Shown here piece by piece: positions 8,024 to 16,370 of a stretch of DNA of 64,000 nt; within the stretch, counting starts at the first letter, position 1; the number at the start of each line of letters is the position of its first letter. The stretch spans positions 54,691-118,690 of the forward strand of contig NZ_FOSZ01000010.1 in NCBI RefSeq assembly GCF_900114415.1, given 5' to 3'. A model generated the notes under the pieces. It did not search any database. It saw only the letters and a program-made list of their open reading frames with translations, and was not told where the DNA came from. Position numbers and translations under genes: made by a program. Source of the DNA: Shimia haliotis (lineage in GTDB: Bacteria; Pseudomonadota; Alphaproteobacteria; Rhodobacterales; Rhodobacteraceae).

Positions 8024-9031
8024 ATGAGCACCGCACTTCACAAATACGACCGCCTTGAGGCGACCGCAATCTGGCGGGCCTCAACCAAAGACCAGCGCCG
8101 CGATGTGATCGTATCGATCGGAGACGCGACACTTGTAATCTCCGATCTTCAGGATCGCGCCATCACCCATTGGTCGATCCCCGCCGTGCGCCGCGCCAAT
8201 CCAGGAGAGCGCCCCGCGATTTTCCATCCCGATGGCGATGACGGCGAAACCCTGGAATTCGGCGAAGACGAAGGCGAGATGATTGACGCCATCGAGAAGT
8301 TGCGCGCCGCTGTATCCCGCCGACAGCCCAAACCCGGTCGTCTGCGCTACGGCATCTTTGGCCTCAGTCTGACCGCGGTTCTCGCTCTCGGTGTTTTCTG
8401 GCTTCCGGGTGCGCTGCGCGACCATGCCTTGCGCGTCGCGCCGCCAGCAGCCCGCAGTGACATCGGCGAGGCCATCCTGCGCCACACCACCCGTGTCACC
8501 GGCCAGGCCTGCGACGACGACCTCGGACTGATTGCCCTGCGCAAACTGGAAAGGCGTCTGGGCGTCGGTGATATCATGGTGGTCCCCTCCGGCGTGCGCG
8601 AGGCCGCTGTTCTTCCGGGTGGCACCGTTCTTCTCAATCGCAACACGGTCGAAGATTTCGAAGAGCCCGACGTGGTCGCCGGTTTTGTAATTGCCACACA
8701 AGTCGCCACAGGAGACCCCCTGCAACGCCTGCTCGAAGGCTCCGGCCCGCTCGCAAGCCTGCGCCTTCTCACCACCGGCACCCTGCCCGATAACCTGCTG
8801 CGCAGCCACATTGAGGACGTGATCCTCGCACAACCCGACCGCCCCTCCAAAGAGGCGATGATTGACGCCTTCCGGAAACATCGGGTGCGCATCAGCCCCT
8901 ACGCATACGCGGTTGACCCGTCGGGCGAAGAAACCCTCGAGCTTATCGAAGCGGACCCCTTTGCTGTCACCCCCGAGCCCGTGCTGTCAGACGGCGATTG
9001 GGTGGCCCTACAAGGCATTTGCGGCGCCTGA
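8024..9031 (+). CDS. Membrane-anchored protein with a degenerate M48 peptidase-like domain
   Basis: I do not recognise a named family. The 335-residue protein has a soluble N-terminus of about 110 residues, one membrane segment at about 110-132, and a C-terminal region. The stretch VLPGGTVLLNR, then EPDVVAGFVIA, mirrors the M48 metallopeptidase pattern 'LPGG..(V)..GLL..EDELA.VLAHE'. The zinc-binding HExxH is replaced by FVIAT, so it should not be an active protease. Its function may be as a scaffold or a chaperone partner, which is inference only. Confidence 0.55.
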   Translation: MSTALHKYDRLEATAIWRASTKDQRRDVIVSIGDATLVISDLQDRAITHWSIPAVRRANPGERPAIFHPDGDDGETLEFGEDEGEMIDAIEKLRAAVSRRQPKPGRLRYGIFGLSLTAVLALGVFWLPGALRDHALRVAPPAARSDIGEAILRHTTRVTGQACDDDLGLIALRKLERRLGVGDIMVVPSGVREAAVLPGGTVLLNRNTVEDFEEPDVVAGFVIATQVATGDPLQRLLEGSGPLASLRLLTTGTLPDNLLRSHIEDVILAQPDRPSKEAMIDAFRKHRVRISPYAYAVDPSGEETLELIEADPFAVTPEPVLSDGDWVALQGICGA

Positions 9032-9075
9032 GCTTTCGCCAGACGCCGCAACACATTTCATAATACGCAATTGCT

Positions 9076-10509
9076 TTACTTGCGCAGGAATGCCCCGCCA
9101 TACCCGGCGCTCTGCGCCGAACGCAGCGCCGCATCCGCGGCTGCCTGATCTTCAAAAGGCCCCGCCAGCACCATGCGCTGTACACTTCCGGCGCGCTCAA
9201 CCTTGCCGATCAGCACCGGCAACCCCAGCTTGCGGATTTTTTTGGCCGCAGCTTGGGCCTCGCGCGCGGAGCCATAGGTTGCCACCTGCACATAGGGCGT
9301 GCCTGTCAGGCGGATCGACTTCTCGGCAGGCGCCGAACGGGACGACACCACCGGCGCGGCCACATCCGCTGTCATGCCGCCACTGTTGCGAGCCACAACA
9401 ACTGGCCCGCTTTCGACGGAGCGCGGTATCAGGCGACGCGGCAACTTGCGCGTCCAAATCGCATCGCTTTGTGCCTTGCCGTTAAACGTCATCTCTGCGC
9501 GGCGCGCATTCAGACGCCCATCGTCAAAAGCCAACCGATACCCCTCGGGCACTTCGGTCTCCACGTTGTTGACCAAATTTGCTTCATATACGTGTTTGGG
9601 CACCACTCGCACGTCCCCGCCCACGTCGCCGAACCGCACAACCGTTCCGACAGGCGGACGGCGCAGCGACGAATTCTGCTGGTTGAACCGCATTTTCGGA
9701 GGCGCAGCAGTCGGCGACCCACTGCCTGGCGTATAGGGCAGCTCGGTCTGCGGACCACAGCGCACCTTCAGCCCCTTATAGGTCGACACACCGCCGCGAC
9801 ACGGCGAGGCGCTGCCAGAACTGCGGGCCGGCTGCGTGCCCGTCCGGCGCGTGGTGGGTGCCGTGGTCGTTGTGGTCGTCGTCGTCGGTGCGGCAGGCGC
9901 AATCACTGTTGGCGCCGACGCCGTCGACTTTTTCTTGGCTGTTGGCGGCACAGCCACAGGTGTGGTGTACAAAGGTTGCTCTTGCGAGGTGTTGGAAATC
10001 GTCAAACCGGTCTGACGCGGCGCGGCCTGTGTCGCTGGCGCTGCACTCGCGGACGAAGTTGTCGTCTTTGGCTTCGTCTTGGTCTTGGTCTTGGTCGTGG
10101 ATGTTGCAGTCGTTTTCTTGGTGGCCGTCGAAGATGTCGTCGCTTTTGTGCCCGTCGAGGAGCCAAATATCGTCGTCCCTTCAGTCGGCGCGGTCGCCGG
10201 CTGAATCTGCACAACATTCTTGTCGATTTTCGGCGGGGGTGCCGTGCCCGCGACGGGCTTGTCAAATGTCGGTTTGAAGCCGCAAACAACCTTGCGATCC
10301 CGCGTCACACGCGGCACCCAGGCAACACTTCCGTCGATGCCCGCGCGGATATACACACAGCCGCGGCTGTCGACATACTGTTTGCCTTTATAACTCGCCG
10401 GCGGGAATTCTGCCGGTGAGTCCATTGGCGAAAAGGACTGAGCGTGGACCACGCCTAAGCCCAAAGATGCCGCGATCACTCCGAACGCGATGACTCTGGT
10501 CAGTTTCAT
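9076..10509 (-). CDS. SPOR-domain secreted or envelope protein, Thr/Lys-rich
   Basis: This 477-residue protein begins with a signal peptide (hydrophobic core about 5-20, cleavage near VHA-QS). A Cys-containing domain follows (about 35-80), then a long low-complexity Thr/Ala/Lys/Pro linker (about 110-240), a second Cys-containing segment (PCRGG, VRCGP), and a C-terminal SPOR repeat (about 400-477, YVQVATYGSAREAQ). SPOR domains bind denuded peptidoglycan at division sites, so a cell-envelope role is expected. The DNA of the linker is itself repetitive, with GTCTTG and GTCGTC units. It lies downstream of upp on the same strand. Confidence 0.8.
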   Translation of the reverse strand: MKLTRVIAFGVIAASLGLGVVHAQSFSPMDSPAEFPPASYKGKQYVDSRGCVYIRAGIDGSVAWVPRVTRDRKVVCGFKPTFDKPVAGTAPPPKIDKNVVQIQPATAPTEGTTIFGSSTGTKATTSSTATKKTTATSTTKTKTKTKPKTTTSSASAAPATQAAPRQTGLTISNTSQEQPLYTTPVAVPPTAKKKSTASAPTVIAPAAPTTTTTTTTAPTTRRTGTQPARSSGSASPCRGGVSTYKGLKVRCGPQTELPYTPGSGSPTAAPPKMRFNQQNSSLRRPPVGTVVRFGDVGGDVRVVPKHVYEANLVNNVETEVPEGYRLAFDDGRLNARRAEMTFNGKAQSDAIWTRKLPRRLIPRSVESGPVVVARNSGGMTADVAAPVVSSRSAPAEKSIRLTGTPYVQVATYGSAREAQAAAKKIRKLGLPVLIGKVERAGSVQRMVLAGPFEDQAAADAALRSAQSAGYGGAFLRK

Positions 10510-10586
10510 TTTGCCCCCACAAGATGTAGGGGCAACTTTGCCGGATTATTCTATATGAGTAAACCGCTGATATTGTTAAAGTTGCA

Positions 10587-11216
10587 TCAGCGGGTGCCGA
10601 ACATCCGATCGCCCGCGTCACCGAGCCCTGGCAGGATATAGCCCTTCTCGTTCAGCCGCTCGTCCAGCGCTGCGGTCACAATCGGCACATCCGGATGGGC
10701 TTCTTTCATCCGCGCAACACCTTCAGGCGCCGCCAGAAGGCACAGGAAACGGATGTTTTTGGCACCCTGCTTCTTCAGCAAATCGATCGCCGCCACAGAC
10801 GAATTGCCCGTTGCCAACATCGGGTCCACAGCAATCACCAGCCGCTCGTCCAATTCACTCGGTGCTTTGAAGTAATACTGCACCGGCTCCAGCGTCTCCT
10901 CATCACGGTAAAGGCCGACAAACCCGACCCGCGCCGATGGCACCAGTTCCAGCATACCGTCCAGCAACCCATTGCCCGCCCGTAGGATCGACACCAGTGC
11001 CAGCTTACGTCCATCCAGCGTCGGCGCGTCCATTTCCACCATCGGCGTCTTGATCCGCTTGGTGGTCATCGGCAACTCTCGCGTCACCTCATAAGCAATC
11101 AACTGGCTGATCTCGCGCAAAAGGCGGCGGAACTCGCCCGTGGACGTGCTCTCGTCGCGCATAATCGTCAACTTGTGCTGCACCAGCGGGTGATCAACAA
11201 CGGTCAGGTGATCCAT
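10587..11216 (-). CDS. upp: Uracil phosphoribosyltransferase
   Basis: This 209-residue enzyme converts uracil and PRPP to UMP in pyrimidine salvage. The PRPP-binding motif [10 protein letters not shown] (about 130-139) and the C-terminal [10 protein letters not shown] are typical. Its ATG shares one base with the stop of the adenosine deaminase gene upstream (TGATG), so translation is probably coupled. It is the last gene of the nucleoside-salvage operon. Confidence 0.95.
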   Translation of the reverse strand: MDHLTVVDHPLVQHKLTIMRDESTSTGEFRRLLREISQLIAYEVTRELPMTTKRIKTPMVEMDAPTLDGRKLALVSILRAGNGLLDGMLELVPSARVGFVGLYRDEETLEPVQYYFKAPSELDERLVIAVDPMLATGNSSVAAIDLLKKQGAKNIRFLCLLAAPEGVARMKEAHPDVPIVTAALDERLNEKGYILPGLGDAGDRMFGTR

Positions 11217-12202
11217 CAGGCTTTCTCCAATCTCTTGGCTACGGTTTTCTTTGTTTCGGCATCACAGAAGGCGGCGTCAAGCGCAGTCGCATTCAATGCG
11301 CGGAAATCTTCTTCGTCCCAGCCAAACGCTTTTTCCAACTCTTCATACTCTCGGCGCATGTTGGTGTGGAAAAACGGCGGATCATCAGTGCTCACCGTGA
11401 CCTTCACACCCGCATCCCGAAGTTTGGAAATCGGATGGCTGGCGAAATCCGGATACACATCAAGCACAACGTTCGAGCCCGGGCAGACCTCCAAAGTCAC
11501 ACCGCGCTCAACCAGTTCTTTCACCAGATCAGGATCTTCAATCGCCCGCACACCATGCCCGATGCGCTCCACCTTCAAATCGTCGATTGCGTCCCAAACA
11601 CTTTGCGGTCCAAGAACCTCGCCCGCATGGGTCGTCAGCTGCAATCCCGCTTCACGCGCCTGATCAAAGGCATAGGAAAACGCGCCCTGCGTCAGATGCG
11701 CCTCATCGCCGCCCATGCCGAAACCGGTGACAAACGTGCCAGCAGTCTCTGCCGCACAATGGGACGACAGACGGGACTTCTCCGGTCCGAAATGGCGCAC
11801 CGCAGTCACAACCCCGCGCAGCGTGATACCGTGCTTGGCCTCCGCAGCGGCCGCAGCTTCCTGAATGGCCAACAGATACTCGCGCCAAGCGCCCAAATCA
11901 CCGCCACCGCAGAAATCGGGGCTTATAAAGCTCTCGGTGTAGACCACACCATTTGCCGCGCTTTCCTCAAGGATCGCTGTCGTCAGGCGGGCAAATTCCT
12001 CGGGCCCGGTCAGAACCGAACTCGCCGCCTCATAGACACTCAGGAAATGCACAAAGTTCTCGAAAGCATATCCGCCGTCAGGCGTGAACACCTTGCTCAG
12101 ATCAACATTTTTCTCATGCGCCAGCTGCTTGATAAACGCTGGCGGCGCTGCGCCTTCATGATGAAGATGCAACTCAATTTTAGGCAAGTCCGCTACGGTC
12201 AC
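11216..12202 (-). CDS. add: Adenosine deaminase
   Basis: This 328-residue enzyme deaminates adenosine or deoxyadenosine to inosine. Zinc ligands and catalytic residues are visible: ELHLHHEG near the N-terminus, THAGE, GHG and the STDDP motif near 275. The GTG at 12202 is chosen because GGAG lies 7-10 nt upstream and the protein then begins just before the first strand; no ATG is suitable. The start overlaps the deoB stop by 4 nt, and the gene is coupled to upp downstream. Confidence 0.93.
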   Translation of the reverse strand: MTVADLPKIELHLHHEGAAPPAFIKQLAHEKNVDLSKVFTPDGGYAFENFVHFLSVYEAASSVLTGPEEFARLTTAILEESAANGVVYTESFISPDFCGGGDLGAWREYLLAIQEAAAAAEAKHGITLRGVVTAVRHFGPEKSRLSSHCAAETAGTFVTGFGMGGDEAHLTQGAFSYAFDQAREAGLQLTTHAGEVLGPQSVWDAIDDLKVERIGHGVRAIEDPDLVKELVERGVTLEVCPGSNVVLDVYPDFASHPISKLRDAGVKVTVSTDDPPFFHTNMRREYEELEKAFGWDEEDFRALNATALDAAFCDAETKKTVAKRLEKA

Positions 12203-13407
12203 AAAAAGCTCCTTCCACGCGGGGGTGTCACCCCCAGATGGGTCGCCACGGTCGCGGCCACATCTACAAAATTCAAAAGTCCGGCCTCTTTGGCGCCCAC
12301 TCCGGCGCACAACACCGGCACACGTTCGCGCGTGTGATCGGTGCCGGACCAACTCGGGTCATTGCCATGATCTGCGGTCAACAGCAACAGATCACCGTCC
12401 CGCATCTTGTCCATAAACTGGCCAATCCCCGCGTCAAACCACTCCAACGCACGGGCATAGCCCGAAATGTCGCGGCGATGGCCATACAGGCTGTCGAATT
12501 CCACGAAATTTGCAAAGGTCAGACTGCCATCCTCAGCCTCATCCGCCAATTTATGCAAATCCTGCATCAGCTTGGCATCCGCACCTTTTGTGCAATCATC
12601 GATGCCCGCCATAGTGAAAATGTCGCCGATCTTGCCAACGCCATGCACCTTCCCACCGGCGTCCTGCACCCAGTTGCTCAACACCTTTTCAGGCGGAGCA
12701 ATCGCATAATCGCGCCGGTTTGTGGTCCGCGAAAATCCGTTCTCCGCATCCCCGACAAAGGGCCGTGCAATCACCCGACCGATCTTCATGGCATGCAAAG
12801 TCGGCGCCAAATCAACACATAGTTTCAGAAGCTTATCGAGGCCGAAGTGGTCCTCATGGGCCGCAATCTGAAACACGCTGTCCGCCGAGGTATAGCAAAT
12901 CGGGAACCCTGTCCGGATATGTTCTTCTGCCAGATCATTGATGATCACCGTGCCTGAGGCATGGCAGTTCCCGAGGATGCCCTTGGTGCCGGCCAATCGG
13001 CACACCTCCGCCACTAAGTCCGCGTCAAAGCAGGGCTCTGTGACCGGAAAGTATCCCCAGTCCCATGGCACCGGCACGCCCGCCAGTTCCCAATGGCCTG
13101 ACGGGGTGTCTTTGCCTGGCGAATGTTCTGTCGCCGCGCCCCAAACGCCTGTGGGTTCGGCATCCAGCCCTGGCACATCCGCGCCGCTCGCCAATCGTGT
13201 CGCCGCTCCGAGGCCCAGCGCATCCAGATGCGGCACCTTCAATGGTCCGCTGCGCCCATCTTCGGCGTCACCAGCAGCGCAGGCCTGTGCGATATGGGCC
13301 AGCGTATTGGCGCCCGTGTCCGGAATATTGCCGTTAAAAAATTGCCCCGCATCCGGCGCGCCGCCAATACCAACGGAATCCATCACCACCAAAAACGCAC
13401 GCGCCAT
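12199..13407 (-). CDS. deoB: Phosphopentomutase
   Basis: This 402-residue alkaline-phosphatase-superfamily enzyme interconverts (deoxy)ribose 1-phosphate and 5-phosphate. The N-terminal metal-binding VVMDSVGIGGAPDA and the C-terminal TADHGNDPSWSGTDHTRE metal site are both present. The ATG directly abuts the deoA stop (TAGATG). It links nucleoside phosphorolysis to central metabolism within the operon. Confidence 0.95.
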   Translation of the reverse strand: MARAFLVVMDSVGIGGAPDAGQFFNGNIPDTGANTLAHIAQACAAGDAEDGRSGPLKVPHLDALGLGAATRLASGADVPGLDAEPTGVWGAATEHSPGKDTPSGHWELAGVPVPWDWGYFPVTEPCFDADLVAEVCRLAGTKGILGNCHASGTVIINDLAEEHIRTGFPICYTSADSVFQIAAHEDHFGLDKLLKLCVDLAPTLHAMKIGRVIARPFVGDAENGFSRTTNRRDYAIAPPEKVLSNWVQDAGGKVHGVGKIGDIFTMAGIDDCTKGADAKLMQDLHKLADEAEDGSLTFANFVEFDSLYGHRRDISGYARALEWFDAGIGQFMDKMRDGDLLLLTADHGNDPSWSGTDHTRERVPVLCAGVGAKEAGLLNFVDVAATVATHLGVTPPRGRSFL

Positions 13408-14712
13408 CTACCGGTTCCTCTCATGAATAAGAGGCGGCATATCGGGCATTTCGTCGGAAAGGGCAATCGCAGATCGCACAGCAACCTCCGCAGCGGCAGC
13501 CGCGTCCTCACGGCTGGCATGCAGACGCAACAGGGTGTCCCCCACCGCCACCCGATCGCCCAACCGGACCACTTCGGAAAATCCGACCGCCGGATCGATC
13601 ACATCGCTCTCGACCTGACGTCCGCCACCAAGGCCAACCACCGCCAATCCAAGCGCTTCGCCGTCAATCGCTGACACATATCCGGCCCTCGTCGCTTTCA
13701 CAGGCCGGATCACCGAGGCTTCCGGCAAGAACCGCCGCCATTCCTCGACAAACCGCACCGGCCCGCCGTGCGCTGCGACCATTTTGCCAAAGGCCTCCGC
13801 CGCCGAGCCGTCCGCCAGCGCTGCAACCATCCGCGCCACGCCATCTTCGACATCGGTCGCCAATCCTGCATTCGCCAAAAGCACGCCGCCCAGGGACACG
13901 CTCAACTCCGCCATGGGGCCGCCTTTGTCGCCGCACAGCACCTCCATGCATTCCGCGACCTCAAGCGCATTGCCCAAAGACGGTGCCAGGGGTTGGTTCA
14001 TGTCCGAAATCACCGCGCTTGTCGGGCACCCAGCCAAATTTGCCGTACTCACCAAAGAGTCGGCCAAAGCCTCGGCATCTGCCAGCGTCTTCATAAATGC
14101 GCCCGACCCGACCTTTACGTCCAGCACAAGACCTTGCAGCCCCGCAGCCAGCTTTTTAGACAGGATCGACGCCGTGATCAGGTCCAGACTTTCCACTGTC
14201 CCCGTCACATCCCGGATCGCATAAAGCCGCTTGTCCGCGGGCGCGATATCGGCTGTTGCGCTCACAATCGACGCCCCACATTCACGCACCACCTGCGCAA
14301 ACTGTGCCTCATCCAATCCAGTCTGATAGCCCGGAATGGCCTCCAGCTTGTCCAGTGTGCCGCCGGTATGCCCAAGGCCGCGCCCCGACACCATCGGCAC
14401 ATACGCGCCACAGGCCGCCAGCGCGGGTGCCAGAACCAAACTCACGCAATCGCCCACGCCGCCGGTCGAGTGCTTGTCCAACACCGGAGCAGGCAGATCC
14501 CACGCCATCGTGTCGCCGCTGTCGCGCATCGCAAGCGTCAACGCCACGCGCCCCTCTTCCGACAGGCCGCGCAAACACACGCCCATCGCAAAGGCCCCCG
14601 CCTGTGCATCGCTCACGGTTTTGTCTGCCAAGCCTCTGGCAAACCACGCCAATTCCTCTCGACTTGGGTCTTCCCCGCGTCTCAGCTGGGCAATGATTGC
14701 GCGTGCGTCCAT
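13408..14712 (-). CDS. deoA: Thymidine phosphorylase
   Basis: This 434-residue enzyme splits thymidine with phosphate into thymine and deoxyribose 1-phosphate. The phosphate-binding motif KHSTGGVGD (about 84-92) and the glycosyltransferase-family-3 signature SGRGLGHTGGTLDKLE are intact. GGAGGCGAC precedes the ATG. The gap to cdd is 8 nt. Its product feeds DeoB directly downstream. Confidence 0.95.
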   Translation of the reverse strand: MDARAIIAQLRRGEDPSREELAWFARGLADKTVSDAQAGAFAMGVCLRGLSEEGRVALTLAMRDSGDTMAWDLPAPVLDKHSTGGVGDCVSLVLAPALAACGAYVPMVSGRGLGHTGGTLDKLEAIPGYQTGLDEAQFAQVVRECGASIVSATADIAPADKRLYAIRDVTGTVESLDLITASILSKKLAAGLQGLVLDVKVGSGAFMKTLADAEALADSLVSTANLAGCPTSAVISDMNQPLAPSLGNALEVAECMEVLCGDKGGPMAELSVSLGGVLLANAGLATDVEDGVARMVAALADGSAAEAFGKMVAAHGGPVRFVEEWRRFLPEASVIRPVKATRAGYVSAIDGEALGLAVVGLGGGRQVESDVIDPAVGFSEVVRLGDRVAVGDTLLRLHASREDAAAAAEVAVRSAIALSDEMPDMPPLIHERNR

Positions 14713-14720
14713 GTCGCCTC

Positions 14721-15131
14721 CTAGTCCCGATCCGCGTGGTCTGCGTCCATGTGGGCCGTCCCAAAGGCGCCCGGCAACAGCTCTGCCATGGTCATGCTCA
14801 CCCGCACACCATCCAGATTGGCCAACGTGACCTTTGTGTCACCGCTCGCAGCAAACTCTGCCAGCTTTTGGCGGCACCCGCCGCACGGGCTCACCGGCTG
14901 CTTGCTGTCGGCCACCACAAAAACCTCGGTCAGGCGCAATTCGCCTGCCGCCACCATCGCCGCAATAGCGCCAGCTTCGGCACAGGTGCCTTCCGGATAG
15001 GCGATGTTTTCCACATTGCAGCCGCCATAAATCGTGCCACCCTCAGACAACACAGCCGCCCCAACCTTGAATTTCGAATATGGCGCATAGGCATTTTCAC
15101 GCACCGCAAAGGCTGTTTTTTCCAAACTCAT
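14721..15131 (-). CDS. cdd: Cytidine deaminase
   Basis: This 136-residue homotetrameric-type deaminase converts cytidine or deoxycytidine to uridine or deoxyuridine. The zinc site is complete: CAEAGAI carries the first Cys and the catalytic Glu, and PCGGCRQ carries the two other Cys ligands. The start overlaps the stop of the upstream cupin gene by 4 nt (ATGA). Confidence 0.95.
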   Translation of the reverse strand: MSLEKTAFAVRENAYAPYSKFKVGAAVLSEGGTIYGGCNVENIAYPEGTCAEAGAIAAMVAAGELRLTEVFVVADSKQPVSPCGGCRQKLAEFAASGDTKVTLANLDGVRVSMTMAELLPGAFGTAHMDADHADRD

Positions 15132-16216
15132 TGATCCGTCACTTTCGTCTTGAACGCCCCCGGCAGCGTGACTTCGAGCATCTCGATGTCCGCGCTCGGC
15201 TCGGCGTAGCGGGTTTTCATTCCGGGCGGGATAACAAAGGCGTCTCCGGCTTCCAGAGCAAACGGCTCGCGCCCCTCGCCCTCCAAAACCATCGTGCCCT
15301 TCATCACAAAGGTAAAGTGGATATCGGCGTCATGTCGCGCCCACTGCGGGCTGCCGTCGCCACGCCGGATCACCTGAACTCCGGCAACATCTTTGGTGTT
15401 GGCGGCAATCGTCGTGTCGCGACAAACAAAACCCGACAGCCGGAAATCGGCCCACTCGGCCCCCTCCGCCAGATTATGCACAAACCGTTGTCCGTCCCAT
15501 TCCCGATCCGGCCGGTCAAAGAGCGTCGGCAGATCCATCTCGTGATCAATCTCGGTCACATGATCTGCCGGCACACCAATCTCGATCACTTGCAAATCAT
15601 CGCTGGCCTCGCAAACGCGGTGCCGAATTTCGGGCGGCTGGATGAAACAGTCCCCCGCATTCAGCCGCCGCATACCGCCCTGATCTTCGTACAAAACATC
15701 GACCCAACCGTTCACGCAAAAGATCAGCTGAAACCCGACCTTGTGATAGTGCACCATATCCGGCACGGGCCCGCCGTCTGGTATGCGAATGTGGCTGGCG
15801 ATCATCGCCCCGCCCAACCGGTCCGGCACCAGATCACGATAATGCATACCCGCGCGCCCAATCACCCACGGCGCCTGATCCGCCAATCGGCGCACCACAA
15901 AGGAATGCTGCACCTTTGGCAAAACCAACGGCGGGTTCAGCTCATCAATTTCCACCCGCGTGCCATTGGGCGCCACCAAACTGCGCGCGCCCTCGGCAAA
16001 CCCCTCCGGATCGTCGGTCAGAATACGGATCGTTCCCGGCCCTTCGGGTGCGCCCTTTTCAATACGCAGCCGCAACCCATGGCCTGAAAACACAGCAACC
16101 GTCGGGTCGTCCGCCGGATAAATCATATCCATCCGCATTTTCAGCGTCTGAGTATAAAAAGGAATGTCATCCCGCAGCTCTTCCGTCGGAAGCCTTACCT
16201 CTGCCCGTATGTCCAA
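15128..16216 (-). CDS. Bicupin protein with a VOC-like N-terminal segment
   Basis: This 362-residue protein has an N-terminal stretch of about 85 residues resembling a glyoxalase/VOC half-domain (FYTQTLKMRMDMIYPADDP). Two cupin domains follow, about 130-225 (VHYHKVGFQLIF, GDCFIQPPEIRH) and about 255-355 (ARHDADIHFTFV, GDAFVIPPG). His/Glu-type metal ligands are partly visible, so it may be a metal-dependent dioxygenase or isomerase. It is the first gene of an operon continuing with cdd-deoA-deoB-add-upp through a 4-nt overlap, which suggests a role with nucleosides or sugar phosphates, but no function is established. Confidence 0.65.
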   Translation of the reverse strand: MDIRAEVRLPTEELRDDIPFYTQTLKMRMDMIYPADDPTVAVFSGHGLRLRIEKGAPEGPGTIRILTDDPEGFAEGARSLVAPNGTRVEIDELNPPLVLPKVQHSFVVRRLADQAPWVIGRAGMHYRDLVPDRLGGAMIASHIRIPDGGPVPDMVHYHKVGFQLIFCVNGWVDVLYEDQGGMRRLNAGDCFIQPPEIRHRVCEASDDLQVIEIGVPADHVTEIDHEMDLPTLFDRPDREWDGQRFVHNLAEGAEWADFRLSGFVCRDTTIAANTKDVAGVQVIRRGDGSPQWARHDADIHFTFVMKGTMVLEGEGREPFALEAGDAFVIPPGMKTRYAEPSADIEMLEVTLPGAFKTKVTDQ

Positions 16217-16235
16217 TTCTGTCGCTCCCCCAAGT

Positions 16236-16261
16236 CATTTGGCCGAGAATGAAACCAAATG
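16236..16261. promoter_or_regulatory. Inverted repeat between the bicupin operon and maeB
   Basis: CATTTGG and CCAAATG are perfect 7-bp arms separated by 12 nt, placed 20 nt upstream of the bicupin start and about 110 nt upstream of maeB. The size and spacing suit a dimeric regulator. No regulator gene is adjacent, so the binder is unknown. Confidence 0.4.
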
Positions 16262-16370
16262 GTCAAAAATTCAAGATGCTGCCGTTGCGGCAGGATTGCC
16301 CATTTCCACCGCCAAGAAATTAGTTTAAGGCTGAACTATCTTCGAAAACCCCTGATCCGAGGTATCCCGA

